Assembly (NCBI RefSeq): GCF_011758805.1
Contig: NZ_JAANOW010000003.1
Location: forward strand, 186,001 to 250,000
DNA length: 64,000 nucleotides
Origin: Mycolicibacterium fluoranthenivorans
GTDB lineage: Bacteria > Actinomycetota > Actinomycetes > Mycobacteriales > Mycobacteriaceae
Direction: 5' to 3'
A program made the translations under genes and the position numbers. The notes under the pieces are model-generated. The model was not told the origin of the DNA. It did no database searches and worked only from the letters and a program-made list of their open reading frames with translations. Of this stretch, positions 16,102 through 25,477 are shown piece after piece; within the stretch, counting starts at the first letter, position 1, and each line of letters starts with the position of its first letter.

Positions 16102-18377
16102 CGCTGCACCCGCACCTTGATGTTCTTCATGATCGGCTGGTCGCTCTGCGTGCTGTAATCGCCGATGGCGCACAGCACGTTCATCTCCGGCATATAGCCG
16201 GCGGCGTTCCCTCGGGGAATGCTGTACGGAATGGCCTTGTACCGGCGTAGCGATCGCGTGCTCCCGTCACGTGCGGTGGCCACGATATCGACCTCGTCGA
16301 ACTCCCGAATCCCCCGATCGGCCATGTCCTCGGCGTTCATGAAGACCAGCGTGCGCAAATTCTTCACACCGCGGTAGCGGTCATTGTCGGAGTAGACGGT
16401 GGTGTTCCACTGATCGTGCGACCGCAGTGTCGCAAGGACGAGGCTGTCGTCGGCGACACTGTCGTCGGGCAGCGGGGGCGACCAGAATTCGGCCTTGCCC
16501 GAAGGAGTCAGGAAGACGAGTTCACGGGCCGGCTGCTTGATCCGGAACCCCAGCGGCAGGCGGACCCGCCGGTTGAAGTCCTCGAATCCGTCAAGCACCC
16601 TGGCCATCGTGTCGCGGATCCGGTCGTAATCCTCGACGTACCACTGCCATGGTGTGGCGCTGCCGGGCAGGGCTGCCGCGGCAATACCCGCGATGATGGC
16701 CGGCTCCGACATCAGCTCCGGGGATGCGGGCGTCTTCATTCCGCGCGACAGGTGCACCATACTCATCGAATCCTCCACCGAGCAGGACTGCACGCCTGAG
16801 CGCTGGTGGTCCTTCTCGGTCCGGCCGAGGCAGGGCAGGATCAGGGCGCGGCGGCCGTGGACGATGTGGCTGCGGTTCAGTTTGGTACTGACCTGCACGG
16901 TGAGTTCGCATTTCCGGAGCCCGGCATAGGTGTATTCGGTGTCGGGTGCGGCGGCGGCGAAGTTGCCGCCCATACCCACGAACACCTTCAGCGCGCCGCT
17001 GTGCATGGCCTCGATGGTCCTGACGGTGTCCAGGCCGTGTGCGCGGGGCGGGTCGATCTTGCAGACCTCGGCCAGCCTGCCCAGGAAGTCCTCGGTGGGT
17101 CGGTGATCGATACCGCAGGTGCGGTTGCCCTGCACATTGCTGTGGCCGCGCACCGGCGACGGCCCCGCGCCTTCCCGGCCCAGATTGCCCCGCAGCAGCA
17201 GCAGGTTGACGATTTCGCGGACGGTGTCGACGCCGTGTTCGTGCTGGGTGACACCCAGGCACCAGCTGATGATGCTGCGGTCGGCATCCCGGTAGATCTT
17301 TGCGGCACTGCGGATATCACGCTCGGTCACCCCGCATTTCCGCTCGATCTCGTCCCATGGGGTGGCTTCGACCACGCTGCGGTACTGCTCGAAACCGGCG
17401 GTGAAGCGTTCGATGAATTCGATGTCGAGCGCCTTGGGGTCGGTCTTCGACTGTTCCAGAACGACTTTGGCGATGCCACGGATCAGGGCCAGATCGCCAC
17501 CGATCCTGGGTTGCAGGTTCAAGGTGCTGGTCTTGGTCGATCTGAACGTCGCCATCCGCAGGAAGTCGTGCGGGATGATGGTCCTGGTGGCGCCGCCCTC
17601 GACGAGCGGGTTGATGTGCACGATCTGCGCGCCGCGGCGATAGGCCTCCGACAGCGCGGTCAACATCCGGGGCGCGTTGGACGCGGCGTTGACCCCGAGA
17701 ACGAACAGGGCGTCGGCCGTCTCCCAGTCCGCGAGGTCCACGGTGCCCTTACCGGTGCCCAGCGCGGCCTGCATCGCGCGCCCGCTCGCCTCGTGACACA
17801 TGTTCGAACAGTCCGGAAGATTGTTGGTCCCCAGCTCGCGGGCCATTAGCTGGTAGAGAAAAGTCGCTTCGTTCCCGAGTCGGCCCGAGGTGTAGTACGC
17901 GGCCTGATTCGGGTCGTCGAGATCGGCAAGGGCCCCGCCGACCAAGGCGAATGCCTCCGCCCAGCCGATCGGCTCATAGTGGTCGGTATCCGGGTTGTAG
18001 ACCATCGGTTCGGTCAGCCGGCCCTGGTCTTCCAGCGCGAAGTCACTCCAGCCCGCCAGCTCGGAGACCGTATGCGCGGCAAAGAACTCCGGACCGCAAC
18101 GCTTGCGCGTCATCTCCCACGTGACGTGTTTGATGCCGTTCTCGCAAATGTCGAGCTTGAGGCCCTTGAGGTCATCGGGCCACGCACAGCCGGGGCAGTC
18201 GAACCCACCGTTCTCGTGATTCATCTTCATGATGGCCCGGGGTCCGTCGAACGGCTCACGTTCACGGGCCAGGAACTTGGTGACGCTGACGGCCGCTCCC
18301 CACCCGGCGGCCGGGTGGTGATACGGATGGAACTCCGGGCGGTGCCGGTCGCTGTCGTCGGTGCCTCGGTCGGTCAT
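16092..18377 (-). CDS. FdhF/YdeP-family molybdopterin oxidoreductase
   Basis: 761 codons. The N-terminus has CPGCAWPDD, a short Cys pair, then TSGRLGNEATFLYQLMARELGTNN, DCSNMCHEASG, LGVNAASNAPRML, RGNLGREGAGPSPVRGHSNVQG and a C-terminal molydopterin-binding domain (VLATLRSHDQWNTTVY). This is the oxidoreductase-alpha (YdeP-like) branch of the DMSO-reductase superfamily, not a classic formate dehydrogenase; its substrate is not known. No small subunit or FdhD is nearby. It interrupts the steroid gene order between ipdC and fadA6 and is convergent with ipdC. Confidence 0.88.
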   Translation of the reverse strand: MTDRGTDDSDRHRPEFHPYHHPAAGWGAAVSVTKFLAREREPFDGPRAIMKMNHENGGFDCPGCAWPDDLKGLKLDICENGIKHVTWEMTRKRCGPEFFAAHTVSELAGWSDFALEDQGRLTEPMVYNPDTDHYEPIGWAEAFALVGGALADLDDPNQAAYYTSGRLGNEATFLYQLMARELGTNNLPDCSNMCHEASGRAMQAALGTGKGTVDLADWETADALFVLGVNAASNAPRMLTALSEAYRRGAQIVHINPLVEGGATRTIIPHDFLRMATFRSTKTSTLNLQPRIGGDLALIRGIAKVVLEQSKTDPKALDIEFIERFTAGFEQYRSVVEATPWDEIERKCGVTERDIRSAAKIYRDADRSIISWCLGVTQHEHGVDTVREIVNLLLLRGNLGREGAGPSPVRGHSNVQGNRTCGIDHRPTEDFLGRLAEVCKIDPPRAHGLDTVRTIEAMHSGALKVFVGMGGNFAAAAPDTEYTYAGLRKCELTVQVSTKLNRSHIVHGRRALILPCLGRTEKDHQRSGVQSCSVEDSMSMVHLSRGMKTPASPELMSEPAIIAGIAAAALPGSATPWQWYVEDYDRIRDTMARVLDGFEDFNRRVRLPLGFRIKQPARELVFLTPSGKAEFWSPPLPDDSVADDSLVLATLRSHDQWNTTVYSDNDRYRGVKNLRTLVFMNAEDMADRGIREFDEVDIVATARDGSTRSLRRYKAIPYSIPRGNAAGYMPEMNVLCAIGDYSTQSDQPIMKNIKVRVQRSG

Positions 18378-18448
18378 GATCTCAGTCTGCTCGACGTGAA
18401 GCGTCGACGCCTACCAACACCGATAACTCTCGACCCGCCCCGCACCGC

Positions 18449-19426
18449 TCAGCGGTACCAGTCCGGCAGCTCGTCCGGCCGTAGATCGGTGGGGTCACCC
18501 GGCCGAGTCAGCGTCAGGACGGCGCGCACGATGGTCGGCCGTGACTGCAGTTCGTCGGCGATGGCGTTGAGCCGGGCGGCGACATTGGACTCAGCCGCAT
18601 CGCCGACCAGGTCGACGGCGGCCACCAGGTAGATCCGGTCCGCACCTACCCATTCCATGTGCAGGTAGCTGACCCGCTCGACATCCTTGTGCTCCAGCAG
18701 ACTCTCCAGCGCCGCATTGCGTGCCAGTGGCGGGACGGCCTCACCGGTGAGGAAGTCCATATTGCGTCCGATGAGGAAGAGCGCGACACCACCGAGCAGG
18801 ACGCCCACCAGGATCGAGCCGATGGCATCCCAGACCGCGTGTCCGGTGAGCTGATGGGCCAGAATGCCGGCGGCGGCGATCAGGATGCCGATCAGCGCGG
18901 AGAAGTCCTCGGCGAACACCGACCGCAGCATCGGATTCGACATCACGCGGACATAGCGAAGCGGGTGAATCCGGCGCTGTGCCGCACCGGATCTGGTCTG
19001 GTTCAAGGCCTGCAGGAACGAGGTGCCCTCCAGCAGGAAAGACACCCCCAGCACCGCATAGGCCCAGACATAGGATGTCGCTTCTGCCTCGCCGCCCAGT
19101 GACTGCACCCCGTGCCAGATCGACACCGCGGCCCCGACACTGAACAGCCCGAAGGCCGCGAACATCGACCAGATGTAACCGGCCCGGCCGTAGCCGAGCC
19201 GGTGCTCGGCATCCGGCGGCTTCTCCGACCTGCGAGTCCCGATCAGCAGAAACACCTCGTTACCGGTGTCGGCCCAGGAATGCGCCGCCTCGGCCAGCAT
19301 CGATGCCGATCCGGTCACACTCGCCACCGCTGTTTTGGCCACGGCGATAAGCACATTCGCGCCGAGCGCGATGATGACGGTCAGCAAGCTCTGGTTCTGC
19401 GCCGCGCTGTCTCCAGAATTGCCCAC
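18449..19426 (-). CDS. Cation diffusion facilitator (metal efflux) family protein
   Basis: 325 codons. About six membrane segments; the HxxxD metal site appears as HSWAD in the second helix ([15 protein letters not shown]). The second site is [10 protein letters not shown], where His of the usual HxxxD is replaced by Glu (EDFSA), which may change metal choice. A cytoplasmic tail of about 90 residues follows ([20 protein letters not shown]). Family members export Zn, Mn or Fe in exchange for protons. Alone on this strand; 71 bases before the oxidoreductase start. Confidence 0.88.
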   Translation of the reverse strand: MGNSGDSAAQNQSLLTVIIALGANVLIAVAKTAVASVTGSASMLAEAAHSWADTGNEVFLLIGTRRSEKPPDAEHRLGYGRAGYIWSMFAAFGLFSVGAAVSIWHGVQSLGGEAEATSYVWAYAVLGVSFLLEGTSFLQALNQTRSGAAQRRIHPLRYVRVMSNPMLRSVFAEDFSALIGILIAAAGILAHQLTGHAVWDAIGSILVGVLLGGVALFLIGRNMDFLTGEAVPPLARNAALESLLEHKDVERVSYLHMEWVGADRIYLVAAVDLVGDAAESNVAARLNAIADELQSRPTIVRAVLTLTRPGDPTDLRPDELPDWYR

Positions 19427-19509
19427 GCCTGCACCCTAGAGCGGCGAACCCGGGCGACGCAGGCCGCGACGTTCCGACCCGGCGATAAAGCCTCCTCTGG
19501 ACAACTCGG

Positions 19510-19938
19510 TCAGCCGAGCTCGTAGCCCTCCCGCGACACCTTGAAGTAGTGGCCGGTGTAGGTGTCGCTGCAGGTGATCCCGGTGGTCTTGCTGTAGCAG
19601 ACCAGGGTGCCGTCGGAGAGGGACGTCCCGTAGGCCAGCGTCTGTTCGGGTGCGGGCATCGATTGGCCGTAGCAGGCGAAGCGGGCCGGCAGTGCCTGTT
19701 CCAGTCGCAATCTGCTACCCCAGTCGAGGTGGCAGTCGTCGGGCCGGGGCGGAGCAGTCCAGTACTTCTGCGCAATGGCACAGGTGACGGACCCGGCTCC
19801 ACTGGGGTCGTGCCCCATGTAACAGGTGATGTTGGACGAGGGCGATTGGAATGCCGCCTGTGCGGCCGCGGGAATCGCGAATGCCGCGGCGACGGTGGCC
19901 GCGGTGACGGCGACCGCCGTCTTGACGATGGTGTGCAT
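19510..19938 (-). CDS. Small secreted Cys-containing protein
   Basis: 142 codons. Signal peptide MHTIVKTAVAVTAATVAAAFAIPAAAQA with a probable cleavage after AQA. The mature part starts FQSPSSNITCYMG and has six Cys, probably forming disulfides (SVTCAIAQKYW, DDCHLDWG, FACYGQSM, LVCYSK, ITCSDT). It resembles the DUF6636-type secreted proteins common in actinobacteria. Function unknown; not clearly part of the steroid pathway. Confidence 0.8.
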   Translation of the reverse strand: MHTIVKTAVAVTAATVAAAFAIPAAAQAAFQSPSSNITCYMGHDPSGAGSVTCAIAQKYWTAPPRPDDCHLDWGSRLRLEQALPARFACYGQSMPAPEQTLAYGTSLSDGTLVCYSKTTGITCSDTYTGHYFKVSREGYELG

Positions 19939-20052
19939 CGCAGGTCCTTTGTCCGGGAGCCCCGAATGGGCTGGTGAGACAAAGAATGGGCGCGGCGCCT
20001 TGATGGAATCTTGGGGGAGGAAACTTGGCGCCGCGCCCCTGTTCGTGCCGGG

Positions 20053-21213
20053 TCAGAGACGTTCGATGATGGTGACGTTCGCGGTGCCGCCACCCTCACA
20101 CATCGTCTGTAACCCGTAGCGGCCGCCGGTGCGCTCCAATGTGTTCAGCATGGTGGCGAACAGCTTGGCTCCGGTGGCACCGAGCGGATGTCCGAGGGCG
20201 ATGGCGCCACCACTCGGGTTTACCTTTGCCGGGTCCGCGCCGGTCTCTTTGATCCAGGCCTGAACCACAGGCGCGAAGGCTTCGTTGATCTCGACGGTGT
20301 CGATGTCCTCGATCGACAGGCCGGTCTTCTCCAGGGCGTAATGGGTGGCCGGGATCGGGCCGGTGAGCATGTACACCGGATCGGCGCCCCGGGCACTGAT
20401 GTGGTGGATACGGGCGCGCGGCTTGAGTCCGTGCGTCTTCACCGCATCTTCCGACGCGAGCAGTACGGCACTGGCACCATCCGCGATCTGGCTGGCCATC
20501 GCCGCGGTGAGGCGACCGCCCTCCACCAGGGTCTTGAGGCCGGCCATCTTTTCCAGCGAGGTGTCTCGCGGACCCTCATCGGTGACGAACCCGACGCCGT
20601 CGACCTGGACGGGGATGATCTCGTTCTCGAAGTAACCGGCTCGAATGGCTTCCTGCGCCCGCTGGTGACTGGTGAGGGCGTACTGCTCCATATCCTCCCG
20701 CGAGAGGTTCCACTTCTCGGCGATCATCTCGGAGCCGCGGAACTGCGAGATCTCCTGGTCGCCGTACCGGTGCAGCCAGCTCTTGGACTCATTGGTGGGC
20801 GAGGTGAAACCGAACTGCTCGCCGACGATCATCGCCGAGCTGATCGGGATCTGGCTCATGTTCTGCATGCCGCCGGCGACGATCACGTCCGCCGTGCCCG
20901 ACATGATCGCCTGTGCGCCGAAGGAGATGGCCTGCTGCGACGAACCGCATTGCCGGTCGACCGTCACCCCTGGAACTTCCTCAGGGTAGCCCGCCGCAAG
21001 CCATGACAGCCGGGCGATGTTGCCGGCCTGGCCTCCGATGGCGTCCACGCAGCCGGCGATCACATCGTCGACCGCGCTGGGGTCCAGATCGTTTCGCCCG
21101 AACAGCCCGCGCCAGGCGGCGGCACCCAGGTCGACCGGGTGCACTCCTGACAGCGATCCTCCACGCTTGCCGACCGCAGTGCGAACGGCATCGATGACGT
21201 ACGCCTCACCCAT
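20053..21213 (-). CDS. fadA6: FadA6, steroid ring-degradation thiolase
   Basis: 386 codons from ATG 21213, sharing one base with the kstR2 stop (TAATG); the open frame upstream lies inside kstR2. Catalytic Cys89 (DRQCGSSQQ), His342 (ALGHPLG) and Cys372 (MCEGGG). Matches Rv3556c. Known or inferred for the family: thiolysis of the ring-opened C/D-ring intermediate after IpdAB. Cotranscribed with its regulator kstR2 and autoregulated through the box at 21837. Confidence 0.94.
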   Translation of the reverse strand: MGEAYVIDAVRTAVGKRGGSLSGVHPVDLGAAAWRGLFGRNDLDPSAVDDVIAGCVDAIGGQAGNIARLSWLAAGYPEEVPGVTVDRQCGSSQQAISFGAQAIMSGTADVIVAGGMQNMSQIPISSAMIVGEQFGFTSPTNESKSWLHRYGDQEISQFRGSEMIAEKWNLSREDMEQYALTSHQRAQEAIRAGYFENEIIPVQVDGVGFVTDEGPRDTSLEKMAGLKTLVEGGRLTAAMASQIADGASAVLLASEDAVKTHGLKPRARIHHISARGADPVYMLTGPIPATHYALEKTGLSIEDIDTVEINEAFAPVVQAWIKETGADPAKVNPSGGAIALGHPLGATGAKLFATMLNTLERTGGRYGLQTMCEGGGTANVTIIERL

Positions 21214-21824
21214 TACTGATCTCCTTCTTTCGTTATGCCGCCGAGAACGATGGCGAGGTACTGGCGGCCGACTTCCTCGGCCGTGAGAGGTCCTCCCGGT
21301 TGGTACCAGCGGACCGATACCCAGGTGGTGTCGCGGATGAAGCGGTAGACCAGATCGACGTCGAGGTCGGGCCGGAACGAGCCGTCGGCGATGCCCTGGT
21401 TCAGCAGGTCCAGCCACATGTTGCGCTGTTCGCGGTTTCGTTTGTCGACGAAGGCGAACTGCGGCAGCGATGACAAGCGTTTGGCCTCGTCCTGATAGAT
21501 GACGACCTGCGCGTGCCGGTGCTCGATGGCCTCGAAAGAGGTCAGGAACAGCCCCTTGAGGCGCTCCAGCGGACTGGCCTCGGTGGCCGCAATCTGTTCA
21601 TACTTGGCGAACAGCCAGTCCAGGAAGTCCCGCAGCACCTCTTCGACCATCTGTTCTTTGGACTTGAAGTGGTGGTACAGGCTGCCCGACAGGATGCCCG
21701 CGGAGTCGGCGATATCGCGGACGGTGGTCGCCTTCAGGCCGCGCTCCGCGAACATCGTGGCGGCGAGCTCGAGGAGCTCGTCACGCCTGCTCGCCGGCTG
21801 CCCGGGCGGTTCCGTCGCCATCAT
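21213..21824 (-). CDS. kstR2: KstR2, TetR-family repressor of C/D-ring genes
   Basis: 203 codons. N-terminal TetR helix-turn-helix (TTVRDIADSAGILSGSLYHHFKSKEQM, quoted in parts: VRDIADSAGILSG and LYHHFKSKEQ) and an all-helical ligand domain. Matches Rv3557c. Known: HIP-CoA, the product of FadD3, releases KstR2 from AnCAAGnnCTTGnT boxes. Such boxes occur 13 bases upstream of this gene and at 12534 and 26639, so it controls itself, fadA6, echA20-ipdABC, the two SDRs, fadE30-ipdF and fadD3-fadE31-33. Confidence 0.95.
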   Translation of the reverse strand: MMATEPPGQPASRRDELLELAATMFAERGLKATTVRDIADSAGILSGSLYHHFKSKEQMVEEVLRDFLDWLFAKYEQIAATEASPLERLKGLFLTSFEAIEHRHAQVVIYQDEAKRLSSLPQFAFVDKRNREQRNMWLDLLNQGIADGSFRPDLDVDLVYRFIRDTTWVSVRWYQPGGPLTAEEVGRQYLAIVLGGITKEGDQ

Positions 21825-21836
21825 CGCAGCATAGCA

Positions 21837-21850
21837 ACCAAGCGCTTGCT
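21837..21850 (-). promoter_or_regulatory. KstR2 operator before kstR2-fadA6
   Basis: ACCAAGCGCTTGCT fits AnCAAGnnCTTGnT exactly and ends 13 bases before the kstR2 ATG. It lies in the 51-base spacer to the stop of the GH5 gene. Confidence 0.88.
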
Positions 21851-21875
21851 AGGTCGAATATGTGGCGCTTGGCAC

Positions 21876-24623
21876 TCAGGCCGCAGTCGCGCCCGCCGCC
21901 GCACCGGTCACCGTGACACTCACCGCGGTCGCACCGTCATCCGCGGCGATGACGAGCTTCGCGTCATTGGCGGCCGAGACGACGTGCCCGCCCACGACGC
22001 TCACCTGGTAGCCGTTCGGGAACTGCACCGCCGGGACCGAGATCGTCGTCTGCGCGCCCGCCGCGAAGGTGCCCGAGCCGTCGGCTTTGGCCGTGGAATA
22101 GCTGAACGCGAAGGTGCCGTCGGCGTAGGACCATGACTTCGGGGTGCCCGATACCGCCTGCGGGTAGGGCGCGGACAGGATGCCCAAATTGCCGGTGTTG
22201 ACGTTGTCACCGGTCGGCGGCAGCGCCGGGTCGTAGACGAGCGCCTCACCGTCATGCGTTCCGCTGGTGGTGATATCACCCTTGCCGGTGTAGGCCCACA
22301 CCGACCAGCTCATCAGGTAGCTGTCGCCGGCGCGCATCTGCTTGGTCAGATCACCCTTTGCGCTGGTGGCCCCGAACTCGTTCATGAAGGCCGGGATCCC
22401 GTGCTGAGCCGCGTAGTGGTGGGCGCCCCGGGCCAGCGCCTTGGCGATGTACCCGCACAGCGCGGACAGGCTCGATCCACCGCAGTAATCATGAAATGCC
22501 AGAACGGCATTCGGGTCACTCACCGTGCCGAGGCTGGTGGGGAACCCGAGGATGTCCAGGATCTCGGACACCGCCGGATTGGCCGGCTCGATGTATACCG
22601 GAGTGGTCTGGTCGACGGCCCGGATCGCCGAGATGACCTGGTTGTAGAACGGGGTCAACTGCTGGTACCCGAAGAACGGGCTCCCGAGCAGGGTTGGCAG
22701 CCAGGAGAATCCGGGGAACGGCTCGTTCATGATGTCGTAGCCGATCACCGCGGTGTTGCCGCTGAAATAGCTTGCGACGTTCTCCCACATCTGCGCGTAG
22801 GCATCCTGCAGACCCAGCCCCGTCGGCGACTCGGCGTTGTTCCAGAACTGGGTCCAGGCATGGTTCATCGCGAGATTCAGGTAGTAGCTGCCCGGGAAGC
22901 CGAAGTTCTGGTTGGGCAGTCCACCGGTCTGTGTCGCCCACTCCGGGGCGCCCTCCCCGGCGAAGGTGCTGCTGTAGAGATCCTGGTGCATGTCGAGCAG
23001 GGTGTAGATGCCGTGGTCGGCCAGCATCTGCACCGTCTGCGACAGCGACGCCAGATACTCCGTGTCGTAGACACCGGGCTGGGGCTCGACCGCCGCCCAG
23101 ATGACGCCGAGGCGCACCACGTTGAACCCGTTGGCCGCGAGGAACTGCGCGTCGTCCTCGCTGAAACCGCTGGCGGCCGGCTCGAAGGGTGCCAGCTTGT
23201 AGACCTCGTTGACGCCGTGCAGGATGACGACCTGCCCATCGCCGTTGGTGATCCACGTCCCCGTGGTGGACAAGCCGGTACCGCCCGCGGTGACCGCGAC
23301 GGTGCCGGAAGCACCGAAACGCCCTACCTCACCGTGTGTTCCGAGCAGACCCGCATTCCCACCGGCACCACCGAGTGCGGGCAGGCCGGTCGGGGCACCC
23401 CCGACACCGCTGTCACCGGCGTCGCCACCGTCGCCGCCGCTGCCCAGCAACCGCGCGCCGTCGCCACCGTTTCCGCCACGACCGCCGTCCACGCCGTCGC
23501 CGCCGTGCCCTCCGGCGCCGCCGATCCCGAACAGCAGCCCGGCCCCGTCACCGCCCGCACCGCCGGCGCCACCGGTGGTTGCGGCCCCGCCCTCGCCGCC
23601 GCTGCCCCCGATCCCCATCAGCTGGCCACCGGTCCCCCCGCGGCCACCGGCCGCCCCGGTTCCACCCGCTCCGCCCATGCCGCCGTCGCCGACCAACCCA
23701 GCCCTGCCACCCGCGCCACCGGCCTGCCCGGCCACGGTGCTGGTCCAGCCGGCGCCGCCATCGCCGAACAGCCAGCCGCCGGCACCACCGTCGGGGTGTT
23801 CGGCGGTGCCCGCCGCTCCGTCACCGATCACATACGATCCGGCCAGTCTGTTGATGGCACCGTTGACCTGGTGCCCGAGTTCGGTGTCGATCCAGGCTTC
23901 GGCCACGGTGTGCACCGGCGTGTAGACGAAGTGCTGGAACAATCCGGCCGGCGACTTGGGAATCGGGCCGGTGGCGACGACCTGCACCGCGTGCACGGCG
24001 GCCGCCGCGACGGTGCTGACACCGTTGATGATCACCCGGACCTCGCGCGCGACACCGGCGACGACCGACTGGATCAGTCCGACGACCGCGGGCGCCTTAG
24101 GGGTGGAGGTGGCGCCGGCCGCCGCGAACGGAGCCGCATAGGCGGACACCTTTTGGGCCACAGATTCTTTGGCGGCGGGCGCAGCGGTCACCGCGACCGT
24201 GGTCGAGGCCGCTCTCGTCGCCGACTCGGAGGTCGGGGTGGCCGCCTGGGTCACCGTCGGACTTGCCGTCGCCGCTGTCGCGCGGCGCCGGTGCGCGGGC
24301 TTTTCCGCGGGGGGTTCCGGGTCGGCGGTGGTGCCTGCCGTGGTGGTCGCCGACTCGCGAGTGGCGGTGACGCGGGTCTTCTTCTTACGCTTGGTGGTCG
24401 CGGCGGGCTTGGCCGAATTCTCTTCGGCGGCTTCCTCGGTGGGCGCCTTGGTCTCAGCGGGTTCGTGCGTGGTGGACTTCGGCTCGTTGGCGCTCGCCGA
24501 GGACGTGCCGGTGTCCGAACCGGACGGGGTGTCGGCCGCAGCCACGCCCGCGCCGGCGAGCATCGCCGCCGAGACACCCGCCGTCACGAGGCCCGCACCC
24601 ATCCACGCCGATAGCTGTTGCAT
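21876..24623 (-). CDS. Secreted GH5 glycoside hydrolase with PGRS-like Gly-rich region
   Basis: 915 codons. Order: signal peptide (about 1-30, ending GAGVAAA), low-complexity Pro/Thr/Ala/Lys segment (about 31-180), Gly-Gly-Ala repeats like a PGRS tract (about 268-440), GH5 catalytic barrel (about 455-800), and a beta-rich C-terminal domain (about 815-915). Catalytic acid/base Glu634 in YDIMNEPFPG and nucleophile Glu749 in FMNEFGAT. The DMHQD and NEPFPG segments resemble endoglycoceramidase-like GH5 enzymes, so a glycolipid substrate is possible. There is no PE domain, so it is not a PE_PGRS protein. Position matches where M. tuberculosis carries PPE64, between kstR2 and ipdF; it is probably cell-wall associated or exported. 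Confidence 0.85.
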   Translation of the reverse strand: MQQLSAWMGAGLVTAGVSAAMLAGAGVAAADTPSGSDTGTSSASANEPKSTTHEPAETKAPTEEAAEENSAKPAATTKRKKKTRVTATRESATTTAGTTADPEPPAEKPAHRRRATAATASPTVTQAATPTSESATRAASTTVAVTAAPAAKESVAQKVSAYAAPFAAAGATSTPKAPAVVGLIQSVVAGVAREVRVIINGVSTVAAAAVHAVQVVATGPIPKSPAGLFQHFVYTPVHTVAEAWIDTELGHQVNGAINRLAGSYVIGDGAAGTAEHPDGGAGGWLFGDGGAGWTSTVAGQAGGAGGRAGLVGDGGMGGAGGTGAAGGRGGTGGQLMGIGGSGGEGGAATTGGAGGAGGDGAGLLFGIGGAGGHGGDGVDGGRGGNGGDGARLLGSGGDGGDAGDSGVGGAPTGLPALGGAGGNAGLLGTHGEVGRFGASGTVAVTAGGTGLSTTGTWITNGDGQVVILHGVNEVYKLAPFEPAASGFSEDDAQFLAANGFNVVRLGVIWAAVEPQPGVYDTEYLASLSQTVQMLADHGIYTLLDMHQDLYSSTFAGEGAPEWATQTGGLPNQNFGFPGSYYLNLAMNHAWTQFWNNAESPTGLGLQDAYAQMWENVASYFSGNTAVIGYDIMNEPFPGFSWLPTLLGSPFFGYQQLTPFYNQVISAIRAVDQTTPVYIEPANPAVSEILDILGFPTSLGTVSDPNAVLAFHDYCGGSSLSALCGYIAKALARGAHHYAAQHGIPAFMNEFGATSAKGDLTKQMRAGDSYLMSWSVWAYTGKGDITTSGTHDGEALVYDPALPPTGDNVNTGNLGILSAPYPQAVSGTPKSWSYADGTFAFSYSTAKADGSGTFAAGAQTTISVPAVQFPNGYQVSVVGGHVVSAANDAKLVIAADDGATAVSVTVTGAAAGATAA

Positions 24624-24685
24624 GAAATCGGACGCTAACCCACAAATTCACAGAAATCTGCGGAATCGCTATCGGGTGGAGAAAG

Positions 24686-25477
24686 CTACGCGCGCTGGCT
24701 CGACACCGAGATGATCTCGCCGGTCAGGTAGCTGGAGTAGTCGCTGGCCAGGAAGGCGATGGTGGTGGCGATCTCCCACGGTTCGGCTGCCCGGCCGAAG
24801 GCCTCGTCGCCGGCGAGACGGTCGAGCAACTCCGCCGACGATGTCTTCTCCAGGAACTTGTGCCGGGCGATACTCGGGGACACCGCGTTGATACGCACCC
24901 CGTATTCGACGGCTTCGATTGCACTGCAACGGGTCAGCGCCATCACGCCGGCCTTGGCGGCGGCATAGTGCGACTGCGAGTGCTGGGCACGCCAGCCGAG
25001 CACACTGGCGTTGTTCACGATGACCCCGCCATGCTCGACCTCGCGGAAGTACCGCAGCGCGGCCCGGGTGGCCCGCATCACCGAGGTCAGCGTGACATTG
25101 AGGACGCGGTCCCATTCGTCGTCGGTCATCTCGATGACCGGGGTCTGCCCGCCGAGGCCGGCATTGTTCACCAGCACGTCGATCCGCCCGGCCTTCTCCA
25201 CGGCACCGGCGATCAAGGCGTCGACGGCCTCGGTGGAGGTGACGTCACAGACCACGGCATCCACCTTGCCCAGCCCGAGAGACGCCAGTTCCTCGCGGGT
25301 TTCGTTCAGGCGGCGCTCGTGGAAATCGGAGATGACGACGTCGGCGCCTTCCAGCAAGGCCCGGCGCGCGGTCGTCGAGCCGATGCCGGTGCCGGCGGCG
25401 GCCGTCACCAGGACCACCTTGCCCTTCAGAAGTCCGTGTCCGTCAATCTCTTTGGGTACTGCTGAGAGGTCGGTCAT
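24686..25477 (-). CDS. ipdF: IpdF, SDR of C/D-ring degradation
   Basis: 263 codons from ATG 25477 (MTDLSAVPKEIDGHGL), overlapping the fadE30 stop as ATGA; the longer frame lies inside fadE30. Cofactor loop TAAAGTGIGSTTA, NNAGLGG, NNASVLG and YAAAK. Matches Rv3559c. Known: dehydrogenation of the 5-hydroxyl of the CoA-bound bicyclic intermediate. It ends the fadE30-ipdF leftward unit. Confidence 0.92.
   Translation of the reverse strand: MTDLSAVPKEIDGHGLLKGKVVLVTAAAGTGIGSTTARRALLEGADVVISDFHERRLNETREELASLGLGKVDAVVCDVTSTEAVDALIAGAVEKAGRIDVLVNNAGLGGQTPVIEMTDDEWDRVLNVTLTSVMRATRAALRYFREVEHGGVIVNNASVLGWRAQHSQSHYAAAKAGVMALTRCSAIEAVEYGVRINAVSPSIARHKFLEKTSSAELLDRLAGDEAFGRAAEPWEIATTIAFLASDYSSYLTGEIISVSSQRA

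Noticed and set aside
22900..23850. Repeats in the Gly-rich tract looking like a CRISPR or tandem-repeat array
   Set aside because: Units are irregular and codon-based (Gly-Gly-Ala/Asp), in frame with a protein; there are no constant repeats with unique spacers.
22254..24614. Long open frame antisense to the GH5/PGRS gene (786 codons) and a Pro-rich one at 23209-23925
   Set aside because: They mirror the GC-rich third-position pattern of the Gly-rich repeats; no motif, start signal or conserved composition supports them.
21876..24623. PE_PGRS gene
   Set aside because: The N-terminus is a signal peptide plus charged linker, with no PE domain; only the Gly-rich tract resembles PGRS.
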